NCBI GenBank assembly: GCA_900544385.1
Contig: UQVD01000064.1
Span: 1-11,242 of the forward strand
Length of the DNA stretch: 11,242 nt
DNA from: an uncultured Collinsella sp.
GTDB lineage: Bacteria > Actinomycetota > Coriobacteriia > Coriobacteriales > Coriobacteriaceae
Reading direction: 5' to 3'
A program made the position numbers and the translations under genes. Below the pieces are notes generated by a model. The model was not told the DNA's origin. It did not search any database and saw only the letters and a list, made by a program, of their open reading frames with translations. Numbering within the stretch: position 1 is the stretch's first letter; the number at the start of each line of letters is the position of its first letter. This document shows positions 1 through 6,158 of this stretch, one piece after another.

Positions 1-8
1 GCAAGACG

Positions 9-33
9 AAGGCCACATTAAGTGGCCTTCTTT
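9..33. terminator. Perfect 8-bp hairpin, possible terminator of an upstream transcript
   Basis: AAGGCCAC and GTGGCCTT form a perfect 8-bp stem around the loop ATTAA, followed on the plus strand by CTTT. It probably ends a gene lying left of the window. The T tract is short, so termination is inferred, and the element could act in either direction. Confidence 0.5.
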
Positions 34-46
34 GCGTGCGGAACTC

Positions 47-98
47 GCGACAAACTTAATGCCCGGCCCGCCGGGGCCACGCGGCACTTGGTTGTCGC
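47..98. other. Nested-stem structured segment of unknown function
   Basis: GCGACAA (47-53) pairs with TTGTCGC (92-98). Inside it TGCC (60-63) pairs with GGCA (83-86), and GGCCC (65-69) pairs with GGGCC (74-78). A short stem AAGCG/CGCTT followed by TT lies directly after it, at 99-113. No known RNA family is recognised. It may be a small structured RNA, the relic of one, or a chance product of GC-rich sequence. Confidence 0.25.
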
Positions 99-141
99 AA
101 GCGGCTCGCTTTTCGGAACTGGGCTGATATTTTCTAGATGT

Positions 142-177
142 AAGGCGCCCTTGGTCCTAATGGGCCTGGGGCGCCTT
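142..177. terminator. Long GC-rich hairpin, terminator-like
   Basis: AAGGCGCC (142-149) pairs perfectly with GGCGCCTT (170-177). The stem continues inward through G-U pairs and one mismatch to a TAAT loop. There is no good T tract on either side. In composition it resembles the hairpin at 236-267, so the two may be related terminators. Confidence 0.4.
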
Positions 178-200
178 CGCGTTTCCTCGGCTCCGCACCC

Positions 201-229
201 TTGTGGGTTCGAATCCCTCCGCTTGTCCA
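201..229 (+). pseudogene. tRNA 3'-end-like fragment (T arm and acceptor half only)
   Basis: The sequence GGGTTCGAATCCCTCCG (205-221) has the T-loop TTCGAAT with stem arms, and it is followed by a possible acceptor strand ending in TCCA. No matching 5' half with a D arm or anticodon arm lies upstream at tRNA distance. The T stem would need a mismatch, so this is not an intact tRNA. The same 17 bases occur inverted within the tRNA-Gln at 286-302. It could be a degraded tRNA or a 3' fragment left by an element that integrated in a tRNA gene. Confidence 0.35.
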
Positions 230-235
230 CAAGAA

Positions 236-274
236 AGCGCCCTGGGCCGTTATGGGCTCAGGGCGCTCAGTTTT
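236..274. terminator. Bidirectional terminator next to tRNA-Gln
   Basis: The 13-bp stem 236-248/255-267 has one G-U pair and loop GTTATG. On the plus strand it is followed by CAGTTTT. On the minus strand it is followed by TTTCTTGT, placing it just downstream of tRNA-Gln, whose 3' end is at 277. It most likely ends the tRNA-Gln transcript. Confidence 0.7.
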
Positions 275-276
275 AA

Positions 277-351
277 TGGCTGGGACGGAGGGATTCGAAC
301 CCCCAACAGCCGGCACCAAAAACCGGAGTTCTACCGTTGAACTACGTCCCA
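277..351 (-). tRNA. tRNA-Gln(UUG)
   Basis: Read on the minus strand, the 75 bases fold as a cloverleaf. The acceptor is TGGGACG/CGTCCCA with discriminator G and an encoded CCA. The D stem is GTTC/GAAC. The anticodon stem is CCGGT/GCCGG with loop TTTTGGT, giving anticodon UUG, which reads CAA. The T arm is GGGGG-TTCGAAT-CCCTC with one G-U pair. The gene lies 37 bases after the stop of the upstream minus-strand protein gene, with no convincing terminator or promoter between, so it may be co-transcribed and processed out. The terminator at 236-274 follows it. Confidence 0.95.
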
Positions 352-388
352 GTATGGGTGTTGCACAAAAGCAACTCGTTTAGTTTAC

Positions 389-1294
389 CTAATCTGCGAG
401 GGCATCGCAAACGCCATCGAGCAGGCGTACGGCGAGTGTCTGCGCGTCGCTGGCCGTGAAGGTGCCGTTGTAGCGCGTCATGCCCGTGAGCTCAATGCGA
501 ATGCGTGCCGGCTTCTGCTGCGCGGCGACATTGGCAGTGCGGATGCGCTGGGCCAGGTTGTGGCACTCGGCGAGGGCGATCGTGGCGCGCGGCGCTGCAT
601 CTGCGGGCAGCTCATCGCTTGCGATCTCGAGCACTAGGTCAACGTCGGTTGGGACCTCGGAGTCGCAGAGCATCATGCCGCTGTTGTCGGTCGTTGCCGT
701 GGCGATATTCCACATGCGCGACGCAACGCTGCGTGCGATGGGGTCCTCGCCGATAACGGCAATCTGGAAGCGCTCGAGCACGTTGGCGGCGCGAGCAAAA
801 CCGATACGGGACTCGGCTTCGGTGACCGAGGGCTTGCCCTCCCACACATGGTGCAGGCGGTTGATGTAGGCGTAGGTGTCCTGGAAGGCCATGCCGTCGG
901 CAAACAGGCCGACATTTTCCTGGAACTGCTGCAGGGCGGCCTCGGTATGCGGACCAAAGTAGCCGTCGTCTTCGCCACAGGCAAAGCCCAAAACGTTGAG
1001 AGCGCGCTGCAGGGCCTGCACATCGGCGCCATGGAAATTGGGCATGCGCAGATAGAGAGTGCGGTCGCCCAGCTTATACGAAGCGTCTACAAGGGCGCTC
1101 CAGCAGGGGATATCGACGGCATGACCGGCAGCAAGGCCGCTGTCGAGCCTGAAGGTGCTGACGGCCTGCTCAGTGGTGGCTCCAAAGTACTTGTCGGTGA
1201 CTTCGGCGGCATCAATCGTGTAGCCGAGCTGTAGGAGACGAGACTGCACGTCTTCGACGGCTGCTCCTTGCATGCCCGTTGTAATAGGTTCCAT
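389..1294 (-). CDS. Cytoplasmic protein with two peptidoglycan-binding domains, CwlM-like
   Basis: The 301-residue product has two PG_binding_1-type domains, at about residues 8-70 and 87-145. Both show the usual Leu/Gly pattern, for example DVQALQRALNVLGF and DGYFGPHTEAALQQFQ. The stretch ASYKLGDRTLY joining them closely resembles, from memory, the same place in mycobacterial CwlM, a non-enzymatic amidase homologue that regulates MurA. Residues 155-301 would correspond to the amidase-like part, but they are short and show no zinc ligands. There is no signal peptide or membrane segment, so a cytoplasmic regulatory role in wall synthesis is more likely than hydrolysis. The start is supported by GAAAGGGG about 8 bases upstream. 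The gene lies downstream of the polyprenyl synthase on the same strand, 138 bases away. The domains are clear; the CwlM-like role is inferred. Confidence 0.8.
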   Translation of the reverse strand: MEPITTGMQGAAVEDVQSRLLQLGYTIDAAEVTDKYFGATTEQAVSTFRLDSGLAAGHAVDIPCWSALVDASYKLGDRTLYLRMPNFHGADVQALQRALNVLGFACGEDDGYFGPHTEAALQQFQENVGLFADGMAFQDTYAYINRLHHVWEGKPSVTEAESRIGFARAANVLERFQIAVIGEDPIARSVASRMWNIATATTDNSGMMLCDSEVPTDVDLVLEIASDELPADAAPRATIALAECHNLAQRIRTANVAAQQKPARIRIELTGMTRYNGTFTASDAQTLAVRLLDGVCDALAD

Positions 1295-1432
1295 GAACGA
1301 ACCCCTTTCGGCGTACCATTCGTACTATTTGAGCGTCTGTCGGATAGACAACGCAAAGGGATGCATAAACATGCACTCAACAGTGTAGCAAGTTGTGCCT
1401 AAATACGCTGCTGACAGGTTTTATAACCCCCG

Positions 1433-2458
1433 TTAGTTAAGGCGCTCCACAAAGAAATCTGCCATGGAGAGGAACAGCTCGCGTGCGTGCGGATCAAGCT
1501 CAACGTTCTCGATGGCCGCTTTGGCCTTAGCGGTCAGGTCGAGCGCGTAAGTGTGGGCGTAATCGATGGAGCCGGTCTCCTGGAAGATCTCCACGGCGCG
1601 TGCGAGCTGCGCGGGATCATCGGTGCCCGAGGAAAGAATCGCCTCGACCTCGTCGTGGTGGCGCTCATCAGAGAGGGCGTGTACGGCGACAAGCGTGCGC
1701 TTGCCCTCGGTGATGTCGGTGCGGAAGTCCTTGTTGGCGGCTTCCTTAGTGCCGACAAGGTTGAGCAGGTCGTCCTGAATCTGAAAGGCGAGGCCTGTGT
1801 GTAGGCCAAAGGCGCGCAGCGCTTCGATTTGCTCATCGCTGCCGCCGCCGATAATGGCTCCGGCGGCAAGCGGCGTGGCTCCGCTGTAAAACGCGGTCTT
1901 GTGCGTCGCCATGTCCAGGTAGTCATCAACCGAGATATCAAAGCGCCCGTCACGGACCCAACCCAGGTCGAGCGCTTGACCCTCGATGGTGCGGACGATC
2001 ATCTCGGTAAGCTCGTGGAGCACGCGCAGCTTCACGTCGGACTCCAGCGTGGGGTCGTCGAGAACCGTCTTGGTGACCATGGTGAGCGCCAAGTCGCCGC
2101 AATTGATGGCAAGGCCCGTGCCCTCGGTAAGGTGCATGCAGGGCTTGCCTCGACGAAGCTGTCCGTTGTCGGCGATGTCGTCGTGGATCAGCGCGCCCGA
2201 CTGGAAATGCTCGATGGCTGCCGCGGCGCTGCGGGCGCTCTCAAAGCTACCGCCCACTGCGGTTGCGGCGAGCATACAGATAAGCGGGCGGTGGCGCTTG
2301 CCGGCGTTGGCCGTAAAAGCCGAGAGCGGCGCATACAGGTAGCGCTCGATATCGGCAGAGGTCGCCTGTCCGTCAAAGAACGTGGCCAGATAGTCGTTAA
2401 TCTGGTCAAAGTGCTGGGCTAAAAAGCTGGTAAACGGACTGGACACGGGTTCTCGCAT
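1433..2458 (-). CDS. Trans-type polyprenyl diphosphate synthase
   Basis: This enzyme condenses isopentenyl diphosphate onto an allylic diphosphate to make prenyl chains for lipid carriers, quinones or carotenoids. Counting from the Met at 2456-2458 (341 residues), the class landmarks are GKRHRP at about 53, the first Asp-rich motif DDIAD at 93-97, then RRGKP, a lysine-threonine pair near 187, and the second Asp-rich region QDDLLN at 228-233, whose last Asp is replaced by Asn. The residues before the first motif (GALIH) are small or non-aromatic, which fits a product longer than farnesyl; chain length cannot be fixed. An upstream in-frame ATG (2497) would add 13 unlike-family residues, has no ribosome site and lies inside an inverted repeat, so Met14 is preferred. 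AGAAAGA directly precedes Met14, but the spacing is tight, so the start is uncertain. Confidence 0.88.
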   Translation of the reverse strand: MREPVSSPFTSFLAQHFDQINDYLATFFDGQATSADIERYLYAPLSAFTANAGKRHRPLICMLAATAVGGSFESARSAAAAIEHFQSGALIHDDIADNGQLRRGKPCMHLTEGTGLAINCGDLALTMVTKTVLDDPTLESDVKLRVLHELTEMIVRTIEGQALDLGWVRDGRFDISVDDYLDMATHKTAFYSGATPLAAGAIIGGGSDEQIEALRAFGLHTGLAFQIQDDLLNLVGTKEAANKDFRTDITEGKRTLVAVHALSDERHHDEVEAILSSGTDDPAQLARAVEIFQETGSIDYAHTYALDLTAKAKAAIENVELDPHARELFLSMADFFVERLN

Positions 2459-2479
2459 TCTTTCTGAGGTTGCGTTGAT

Positions 2480-2502
2480 GCAATATGCAGACAACATATT
2501 GC
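2480..2502. promoter_or_regulatory. 8-bp inverted repeat upstream of the polyprenyl synthase
   Basis: GCAATATG (2480-2487) and CATATTGC (2495-2502) are perfect inverted copies separated by 7 bases. They lie 21-44 bases before the preferred start codon. The size and symmetry fit a dimeric repressor or activator site. No regulator is identified. Confidence 0.4.
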
Positions 2503-2571
2503 CACATTAGGGCGTTTGGCGCGGCAGTTTTGGCGATTTGGGACAACGGGCGTGCGTTTGATGGAGCGCGC

Positions 2572-5022
2572 CTAAATCAGCCCAAAATGCTCGAGCGCCG
2601 CAACGACACCGTCGTGATCGACGGTGTCGGTCACGTAATCGGCCTTATCCTTGAGATTGTCCGGCGCATTGCCCATGGCGATACCGACATCGACGGCGTT
2701 CATCAGCGAGACGTCATTGCTGGCGTCGCCAATGCCGTATACGGTTCCGTGGTGGGGGTCGAGGGCGTCGAGTACAGACTGGATGCCCCCGCGCTTCGTG
2801 CATTCGCGGGGCGAGATTTCGGTTACCTCGAGTTCGAGCTCGTTAAAGCACAGCAGCGGCTCAAGTGCCTTATCTTGAGCGATGTGGTTGGCGAGCGATG
2901 TAGACATCAAGATCTTGTAGACACTGTAATGTTGCAGCTGCGTGACTGCGTCGCCCAGGGTGCGCGCGTATCCGGGGGCATCGGGGGCATCGGCACTCAT
3001 GCGCACGACGCCGTTGAGGCCCTCAAAGCGGATGACCTCGCCCGATTGCTCAAGATAGGGGGCAAGATGCTGCAGCATGCTGGGCGTCATCGACAGATCG
3101 CGAATTGCGTGTCCGTTGATCTCGGCGTAACCGCCCGCAAGACAGACGATGCCGGTCCAAGGCAGCTCAAGAAGTTTGGGGTGGATGCAGCTCAGGGTGC
3201 GTCCCGTGCAGATAAAGGCCATGTTGCCGTTGGCGACAAACTCGCGGATTGCCTGCGAAACCGCCTCGTTGGGATAGGGGGAGAGGTCCCGCTCGTCTTC
3301 GGGAAGGTCTTGGGCGAGCCTGGGGTCTTGCCAGGCGAGCGTTCCGTCGATATCGAAGAAGCAAATAGCGCCGCGCTTATGGGCTGCGCTGGCGGCAGGG
3401 GAGGCCGAGGTGGTGGGCACAAATTCCGGCTCGAGGCCCATGATCTGGTCAAAATGCTCTTTAACGCGGGGAACGGAGATGCCGATGACCACCTGGGCGG
3501 TCTTGCCCGTAATGATGAGGCCCTTGGCGCCCACCGCGACAAACGACGCGTTATCTGCAACGATGGAAGGGTCTGCGACCTCGACGCGCAGGCGCGTGGC
3601 GCAGTTGGTTGCGCCCACGATATTGCCAACGCCACCTAAAAGCTGAATTACCCGCTCAGCGAGGACGTGATCTTGATCGGATCGACTATCGACCTCGTCA
3701 TTGGGGGATTGCTCTTTGGCAAAGTCGCTTCCCGTTAAACAATCGATTGCCGCGCGATTGGCAACATGATCCTCGCGGCCCGGTGTCTTAAGGTCATAGA
3801 CCAAGATGAGTGCTCGAAAACTAACAAAAAAGATGAGGCTAAAGGCAAGGCCGATACCGAGCGCCAAAAGATAGGTACCGGCATGCGTGCGCATGAGCGG
3901 AATAAAGTTGAAGGCTGCCATCTCCATCAGGCCGCCCGAGAAGATGCCGACGATGCCAAAGAGATTCATGGTTGTGGCAAGGCAAGACGATAAGACGGCG
4001 TAGAGCAAAAAGAGCCCGGGGTGGGTGAACATAAAGAGAAACTCGAGTGGCTCGGTAACGCCGCAAACCACCGAGGCGATGATGGCGGGAGCAAGGATGA
4101 CCCTGAGGCCGGCACGGCGCTCGGGTTTTGCGGTGGAGTAGAACGCAGCTGCGATGGCAGGAAGGCCAAAGAGCTTGACCCAGCCGGTGGCGGTAAAACC
4201 GGCCCACGGCGCAAGTTCATTAAGGGGGCGCGTGCTATGGGAGAGGATGGGGAGCAAACTGCTCCACGTGGCGTAGATGCCGTCGTTAATGACCAGGTTG
4301 TCGTAGTAGATCGGCATGTAGAGCAGGTGGTGCAGCCCCATGGGCTCGAGCGCTCGCTCCAAAAGCACAAAGATGCCCACGCCAAAGGGGCCGACGCTCG
4401 TAAGTGCATGGCGCAGCGTTTCGGTCATTGCGTATACGGAGGGCACGATGGCGGCCGAGATAGCGGCAAGGGCAAACACGGCAAAAAAGCTGATGAGGTA
4501 GACCAGCGAGGAGCCCGAGAAGGTGCCGAGCCAATCGGGAACCTTGGCATCGTAGAAGCGGTCATGGATGGCGACGACGGTTGCCGATACCGCCAGCGGG
4601 CCGATAATGCCGGTGTCGAGCGTCTTGATGCCGTCGATGATGGTGATGCCGCTAGCGGAGGTCAAAGACGACGGGTACTTAAGTCCAAGATTGTCTCCGC
4701 TCAGCTTAATGATCTCGCTCAAAAAGAAGCAGTAGGCAAAATAGGCGACGAGAGCCTCGAGGCAGCAACGAGCCGGTTGTTTTTGGGCAAGACCGATGGG
4801 CAGCGCTACGGCAAAAAGGAGCGGGAGGCGTTTAAAGACCGTCCACGAGCCGCGCTGGATGATGGTCCAAAAAGCGTACCAAGGGGTTCCGTATACGGCG
4901 AGATCGCCGACGATGTCCGCAGTCGTTGCGAGAGCGGAGACGCCGACCATGAGGCCTGATATAGAAAACAGCATGGCGGGCGCGAACATTGCCCCGCCAA
5001 AGCGTTGGATTTTTTGCAGCAT
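2572..5022 (-). CDS. MalP-like alpha-glucoside PTS EIICB fused to a HAD-IIB (Cof-type) phosphatase
   Basis: The product has 816 residues. Residues 1-410 are a glucose-superfamily EIIC membrane domain: it begins LQKIQRFGGAMFAPAMLF, contains IKTLDTGIIG, and has the hallmark GVTEPLEF at 321-328. From memory it aligns along its length with Bacillus subtilis MalP (maltose), itself about 530 residues. Residues about 453-530 are EIIB, with phosphorylatable Cys474 in NCATRLRV. After a Ser/Ala/Pro-rich linker, residues about 551-816 form a complete HAD hydrolase: nucleophile Asp557 and Asp559 in DIDGT, Thr606, Lys743 and GDASND at 765-770, with a C2-type cap between. All catalytic residues are present, so it is probably active. 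No EIIA domain is present, so a separate EIIA is needed. GGAAGG precedes the ATG by 6 bases. The gene is divergent from a TreR-like repressor. The sugar-phosphate made by EIICB is the obvious candidate HAD substrate; this is inferred. Confidence 0.93.
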   Translation of the reverse strand: MLQKIQRFGGAMFAPAMLFSISGLMVGVSALATTADIVGDLAVYGTPWYAFWTIIQRGSWTVFKRLPLLFAVALPIGLAQKQPARCCLEALVAYFAYCFFLSEIIKLSGDNLGLKYPSSLTSASGITIIDGIKTLDTGIIGPLAVSATVVAIHDRFYDAKVPDWLGTFSGSSLVYLISFFAVFALAAISAAIVPSVYAMTETLRHALTSVGPFGVGIFVLLERALEPMGLHHLLYMPIYYDNLVINDGIYATWSSLLPILSHSTRPLNELAPWAGFTATGWVKLFGLPAIAAAFYSTAKPERRAGLRVILAPAIIASVVCGVTEPLEFLFMFTHPGLFLLYAVLSSCLATTMNLFGIVGIFSGGLMEMAAFNFIPLMRTHAGTYLLALGIGLAFSLIFFVSFRALILVYDLKTPGREDHVANRAAIDCLTGSDFAKEQSPNDEVDSRSDQDHVLAERVIQLLGGVGNIVGATNCATRLRVEVADPSIVADNASFVAVGAKGLIITGKTAQVVIGISVPRVKEHFDQIMGLEPEFVPTTSASPAASAAHKRGAICFFDIDGTLAWQDPRLAQDLPEDERDLSPYPNEAVSQAIREFVANGNMAFICTGRTLSCIHPKLLELPWTGIVCLAGGYAEINGHAIRDLSMTPSMLQHLAPYLEQSGEVIRFEGLNGVVRMSADAPDAPGYARTLGDAVTQLQHYSVYKILMSTSLANHIAQDKALEPLLCFNELELEVTEISPRECTKRGGIQSVLDALDPHHGTVYGIGDASNDVSLMNAVDVGIAMGNAPDNLKDKADYVTDTVDHDGVVAALEHFGLI

Positions 5023-5032
5023 GTTCTGCCTT

Positions 5033-5042
5033 CCGAATATCG
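5033..5042. repeat. Left arm of a 10-bp inverted repeat bracketing the divergent promoter region
   Basis: CCGAATATCG here is the exact reverse complement of CGATATTCGG at 5179-5188. The two arms flank the control region shared by the PTS fusion and the GntR gene. This arm lies 10-20 bases upstream of the PTS start codon, just before its ribosome site. Confidence 0.5.
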
Positions 5043-5063
5043 AGGCGCGTTGCGCGTGGGGAA

Positions 5064-5075
5064 ACGTTTAAACAA
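5064..5075. promoter_or_regulatory. Candidate GntR/TreR-like operator upstream of the PTS fusion
   Basis: The 12 bases ACGTTTAAACAA contain the core GTTTAAACAA, which recurs exactly at 5188-5197 and with one change at 6085-6094 and 6161-6170. It lies just downstream of a possible minus-strand -10 box TACAAT (5083-5088), where a bound repressor would block transcription of the PTS gene. Confidence 0.55.
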
Positions 5076-5082
5076 TGGATTC

Positions 5083-5088
5083 ATTGTA
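5083..5088 (-). promoter_or_regulatory. Possible -10 box of the PTS fusion gene
   Basis: On the minus strand this reads TACAAT, one base off the sigma-70 consensus. No good -35 is visible at the usual distance, so the promoter would need activation or be weak. It overlaps the short inverted repeat ACAATG-GATT-CATTGT (5072-5087). Confidence 0.3.
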
Positions 5089-5147
5089 GAGGACCAGACG
5101 ATTGTCGTACCGGCAGTTTTGAGCGAAACCGATTTGGGCATGACAGA

Positions 5148-5161
5148 AACCGTCAACGGTT
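5148..5161. promoter_or_regulatory. Perfect 14-bp palindrome in the divergent control region
   Basis: AACCGT and ACGGTT are perfect inverted 6-mers around CA. The palindrome sits centrally between the PTS and GntR genes and does not match the GTTTAAACAA operator family. It may bind a second regulator. Function is not shown. Confidence 0.35.
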
Positions 5162-5176
5162 AAATCCTGTCGCTTT

Positions 5177-5189
5177 ACCGATATTCGGT
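5177..5189. promoter_or_regulatory. Palindrome ACCGA-TAT-TCGGT, also right arm of the 10-bp inverted repeat
   Basis: The 5-bp arms are perfect. Bases 5179-5188 are the exact inverted copy of 5033-5042. The palindrome runs directly into the operator core at 5188. Confidence 0.4.
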
Positions 5190-5197
5190 TTAAACAA
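5186..5197. promoter_or_regulatory. Candidate operator upstream of the GntR gene (autoregulation)
   Basis: CGGTTTAAACAA contains the same GTTTAAACAA core found upstream of the PTS gene. It overlaps the expected -35 position for the extended -10 at 5208-5216, which fits autorepression. Confidence 0.55.
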
Positions 5198-5207
5198 CTT
5201 TAAGAAA

Positions 5208-5216
5208 TGCTATCGT
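5208..5216 (+). promoter_or_regulatory. Possible extended -10 promoter of the GntR gene
   Basis: TGCTATCGT has a TG extension followed by TATCGT, four of six consensus bases. The -35 region is poor and is overlaid by the operator core. Transcription would start near 5222, about 30 bases before the chosen ATG. Confidence 0.35.
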
Positions 5217-5251
5217 GCCTAGCCGGAAATGAACAATGTAGAGGTGAAGTC

Positions 5252-5971
5252 ATGCCAAAAGCGATTTACGAAGGAATCTACCGTGAGATCCGTTCGCGCA
5301 TCATTAACGGGACCTATGCGTTTCAGGAGATGCTGCCAACCGAAGCCGAGCTGACCGCGGAGTTCGGATGCACGCGCAATACCGTCCGTCGCGCCTTGGG
5401 TATGCTGGCCGACGGGATGTTTGTGCAGCCCATACACGGCAAGGGCGTGCGCGTTATTTGGCTTAAGGGCGAAACCGACATGTTGGGCGCACTCGAAGAG
5501 GTTGAGTCGTTTGGCGAGTTCGCAAAACGCAACAATGCCGTCGCATCGACCGAGGTCAAGTCTTTTGAACATTTGATTTGCACTGAGCAACTCTCTCGTC
5601 GCCTGGGCTTTAAGGTGGGCGAGGAGCTGATTCGCGTAGTGCGTGTCCGAAGCCTCAACGGCAACGCGCGCCAAGTAGACCATGGTTACTTTTTGGAGTC
5701 GATCGCCAAGGGTCTGACGCCCGAGATCGCCGCAAAGTCAATTTACGACTATCTGGAGCACAAACGCGGCGTCAAGGTGATGGCGAGCCGTCGTACGGTG
5801 AGTGTCGAGCTCGCCAACGATGAGGACTGCAGCTATCTTGACCTTGGTAAGTACAACTGTGTCGCCGTCATGGAGAGCCAGTCGTACACCTCGGACGGCA
5901 TCTTGTTTGAGGTCACGCATGCCCGCACGCATCCCGAGATCTTCCACTACCGCGTCAACTCCAAGCGATAG
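5252..5971 (+). CDS. GntR-family transcriptional regulator with UTRA domain, TreR-like
   Basis: This is a 239-residue repressor-type protein. Residues 1-70 form the GntR winged helix-turn-helix, including LPTEAELTAEFG, TRNTVRRALGML and the wing HGKGVRVI. Residues about 90-239 are a UTRA effector domain, with SIYDYLE and a late FEVTHARTHPEIFHY. From memory both halves resemble Bacillus subtilis TreR, which senses trehalose 6-phosphate. A disaccharide 6-phosphate from the divergent PTS is therefore a reasonable effector guess. An in-frame ATG at 5207 would add 15 residues of unlike sequence; the ATG at 5252 is chosen because AGAGGTGA sits a few bases upstream. The terminator at 6014-6060 separates it from the ABC operon. 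Repeated palindromes upstream of this gene, the PTS gene and the ABC operon suggest that it controls all three. Confidence 0.92.
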   Translation: MPKAIYEGIYREIRSRIINGTYAFQEMLPTEAELTAEFGCTRNTVRRALGMLADGMFVQPIHGKGVRVIWLKGETDMLGALEEVESFGEFAKRNNAVASTEVKSFEHLICTEQLSRRLGFKVGEELIRVVRVRSLNGNARQVDHGYFLESIAKGLTPEIAAKSIYDYLEHKRGVKVMASRRTVSVELANDEDCSYLDLGKYNCVAVMESQSYTSDGILFEVTHARTHPEIFHYRVNSKR

Positions 5972-6013
5972 CCGGCTAGCTCGCAGCCTGACGAGACTTA
6001 TGCCCTCAAAGCG

Positions 6014-6060
6014 AAAACGCCCGGTCAAACCGACGGTACATCGGCTTGACCGGGCGTTTT
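6014..6060. terminator. Strong bidirectional intrinsic terminator
   Basis: AAAACGCCCGGTCAA (6014-6028) pairs over its full 15 bases with TTGACCGGGCGTTTT (6046-6060). A second short stem CCGA/TCGG lies within the loop. The A run on one side and the T run on the other allow function on both strands. It ends the GntR transcript and insulates the ABC operon. Confidence 0.92.
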
Positions 6061-6082
6061 CTCTGCATTCGATAACAAAAAA

Positions 6083-6094
6083 TTGTTTATACAA
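6083..6094. promoter_or_regulatory. TreR-like operator upstream of the ABC operon, distal site
   Basis: TTGTTTATACAA has perfect TTGT/ACAA half-sites. It differs at one base from TTGTATATACAA, the Bacillus subtilis TreR operator as remembered. It shares the GTTTAWACAA core with the sites upstream of the PTS and regulator genes. Confidence 0.6.
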
Positions 6095-6158
6095 AACTTG
6101 TCAAGTATCAAGTTGAATATTACCGTTCACCGAAGTTTTTCTACCGCTCTAGTAATAC

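Noticed and set aside
96..229. A full tRNA formed by CAAGCGG (97-103) pairing with CCGCTTG (219-225)
   Set aside because: The span is about 130 bases, no D arm or anticodon arm can be drawn, and only four bases would remain for the T stem. The match is probably chance.
22..276. Short plus-strand frame of 84 codons in the tRNA region
   Set aside because: It runs through hairpins and a tRNA-like fragment, has no ribosome site and gives no recognisable protein.
361..374. TTGC/GCAA inverted repeat as terminator of the CwlM-like gene
   Set aside because: The stem is only 4 bp and has no T tract on the relevant strand, so it is not credible as a terminator.
1362..1375. Palindrome TGCAT-AAAC-ATGCA and neighbouring GTCT/AGAC repeat upstream of the CwlM-like gene
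   Set aside because: The arms are short and there is no second copy or recognisable promoter geometry, so chance is a sufficient explanation.
2485..3639. A 384-codon plus-strand frame opposite the 3' part of the PTS fusion (also 4021-4959)
   Set aside because: The minus strand holds the EIIB and HAD motifs. The plus-strand products show low-complexity charged sequence and no domain.
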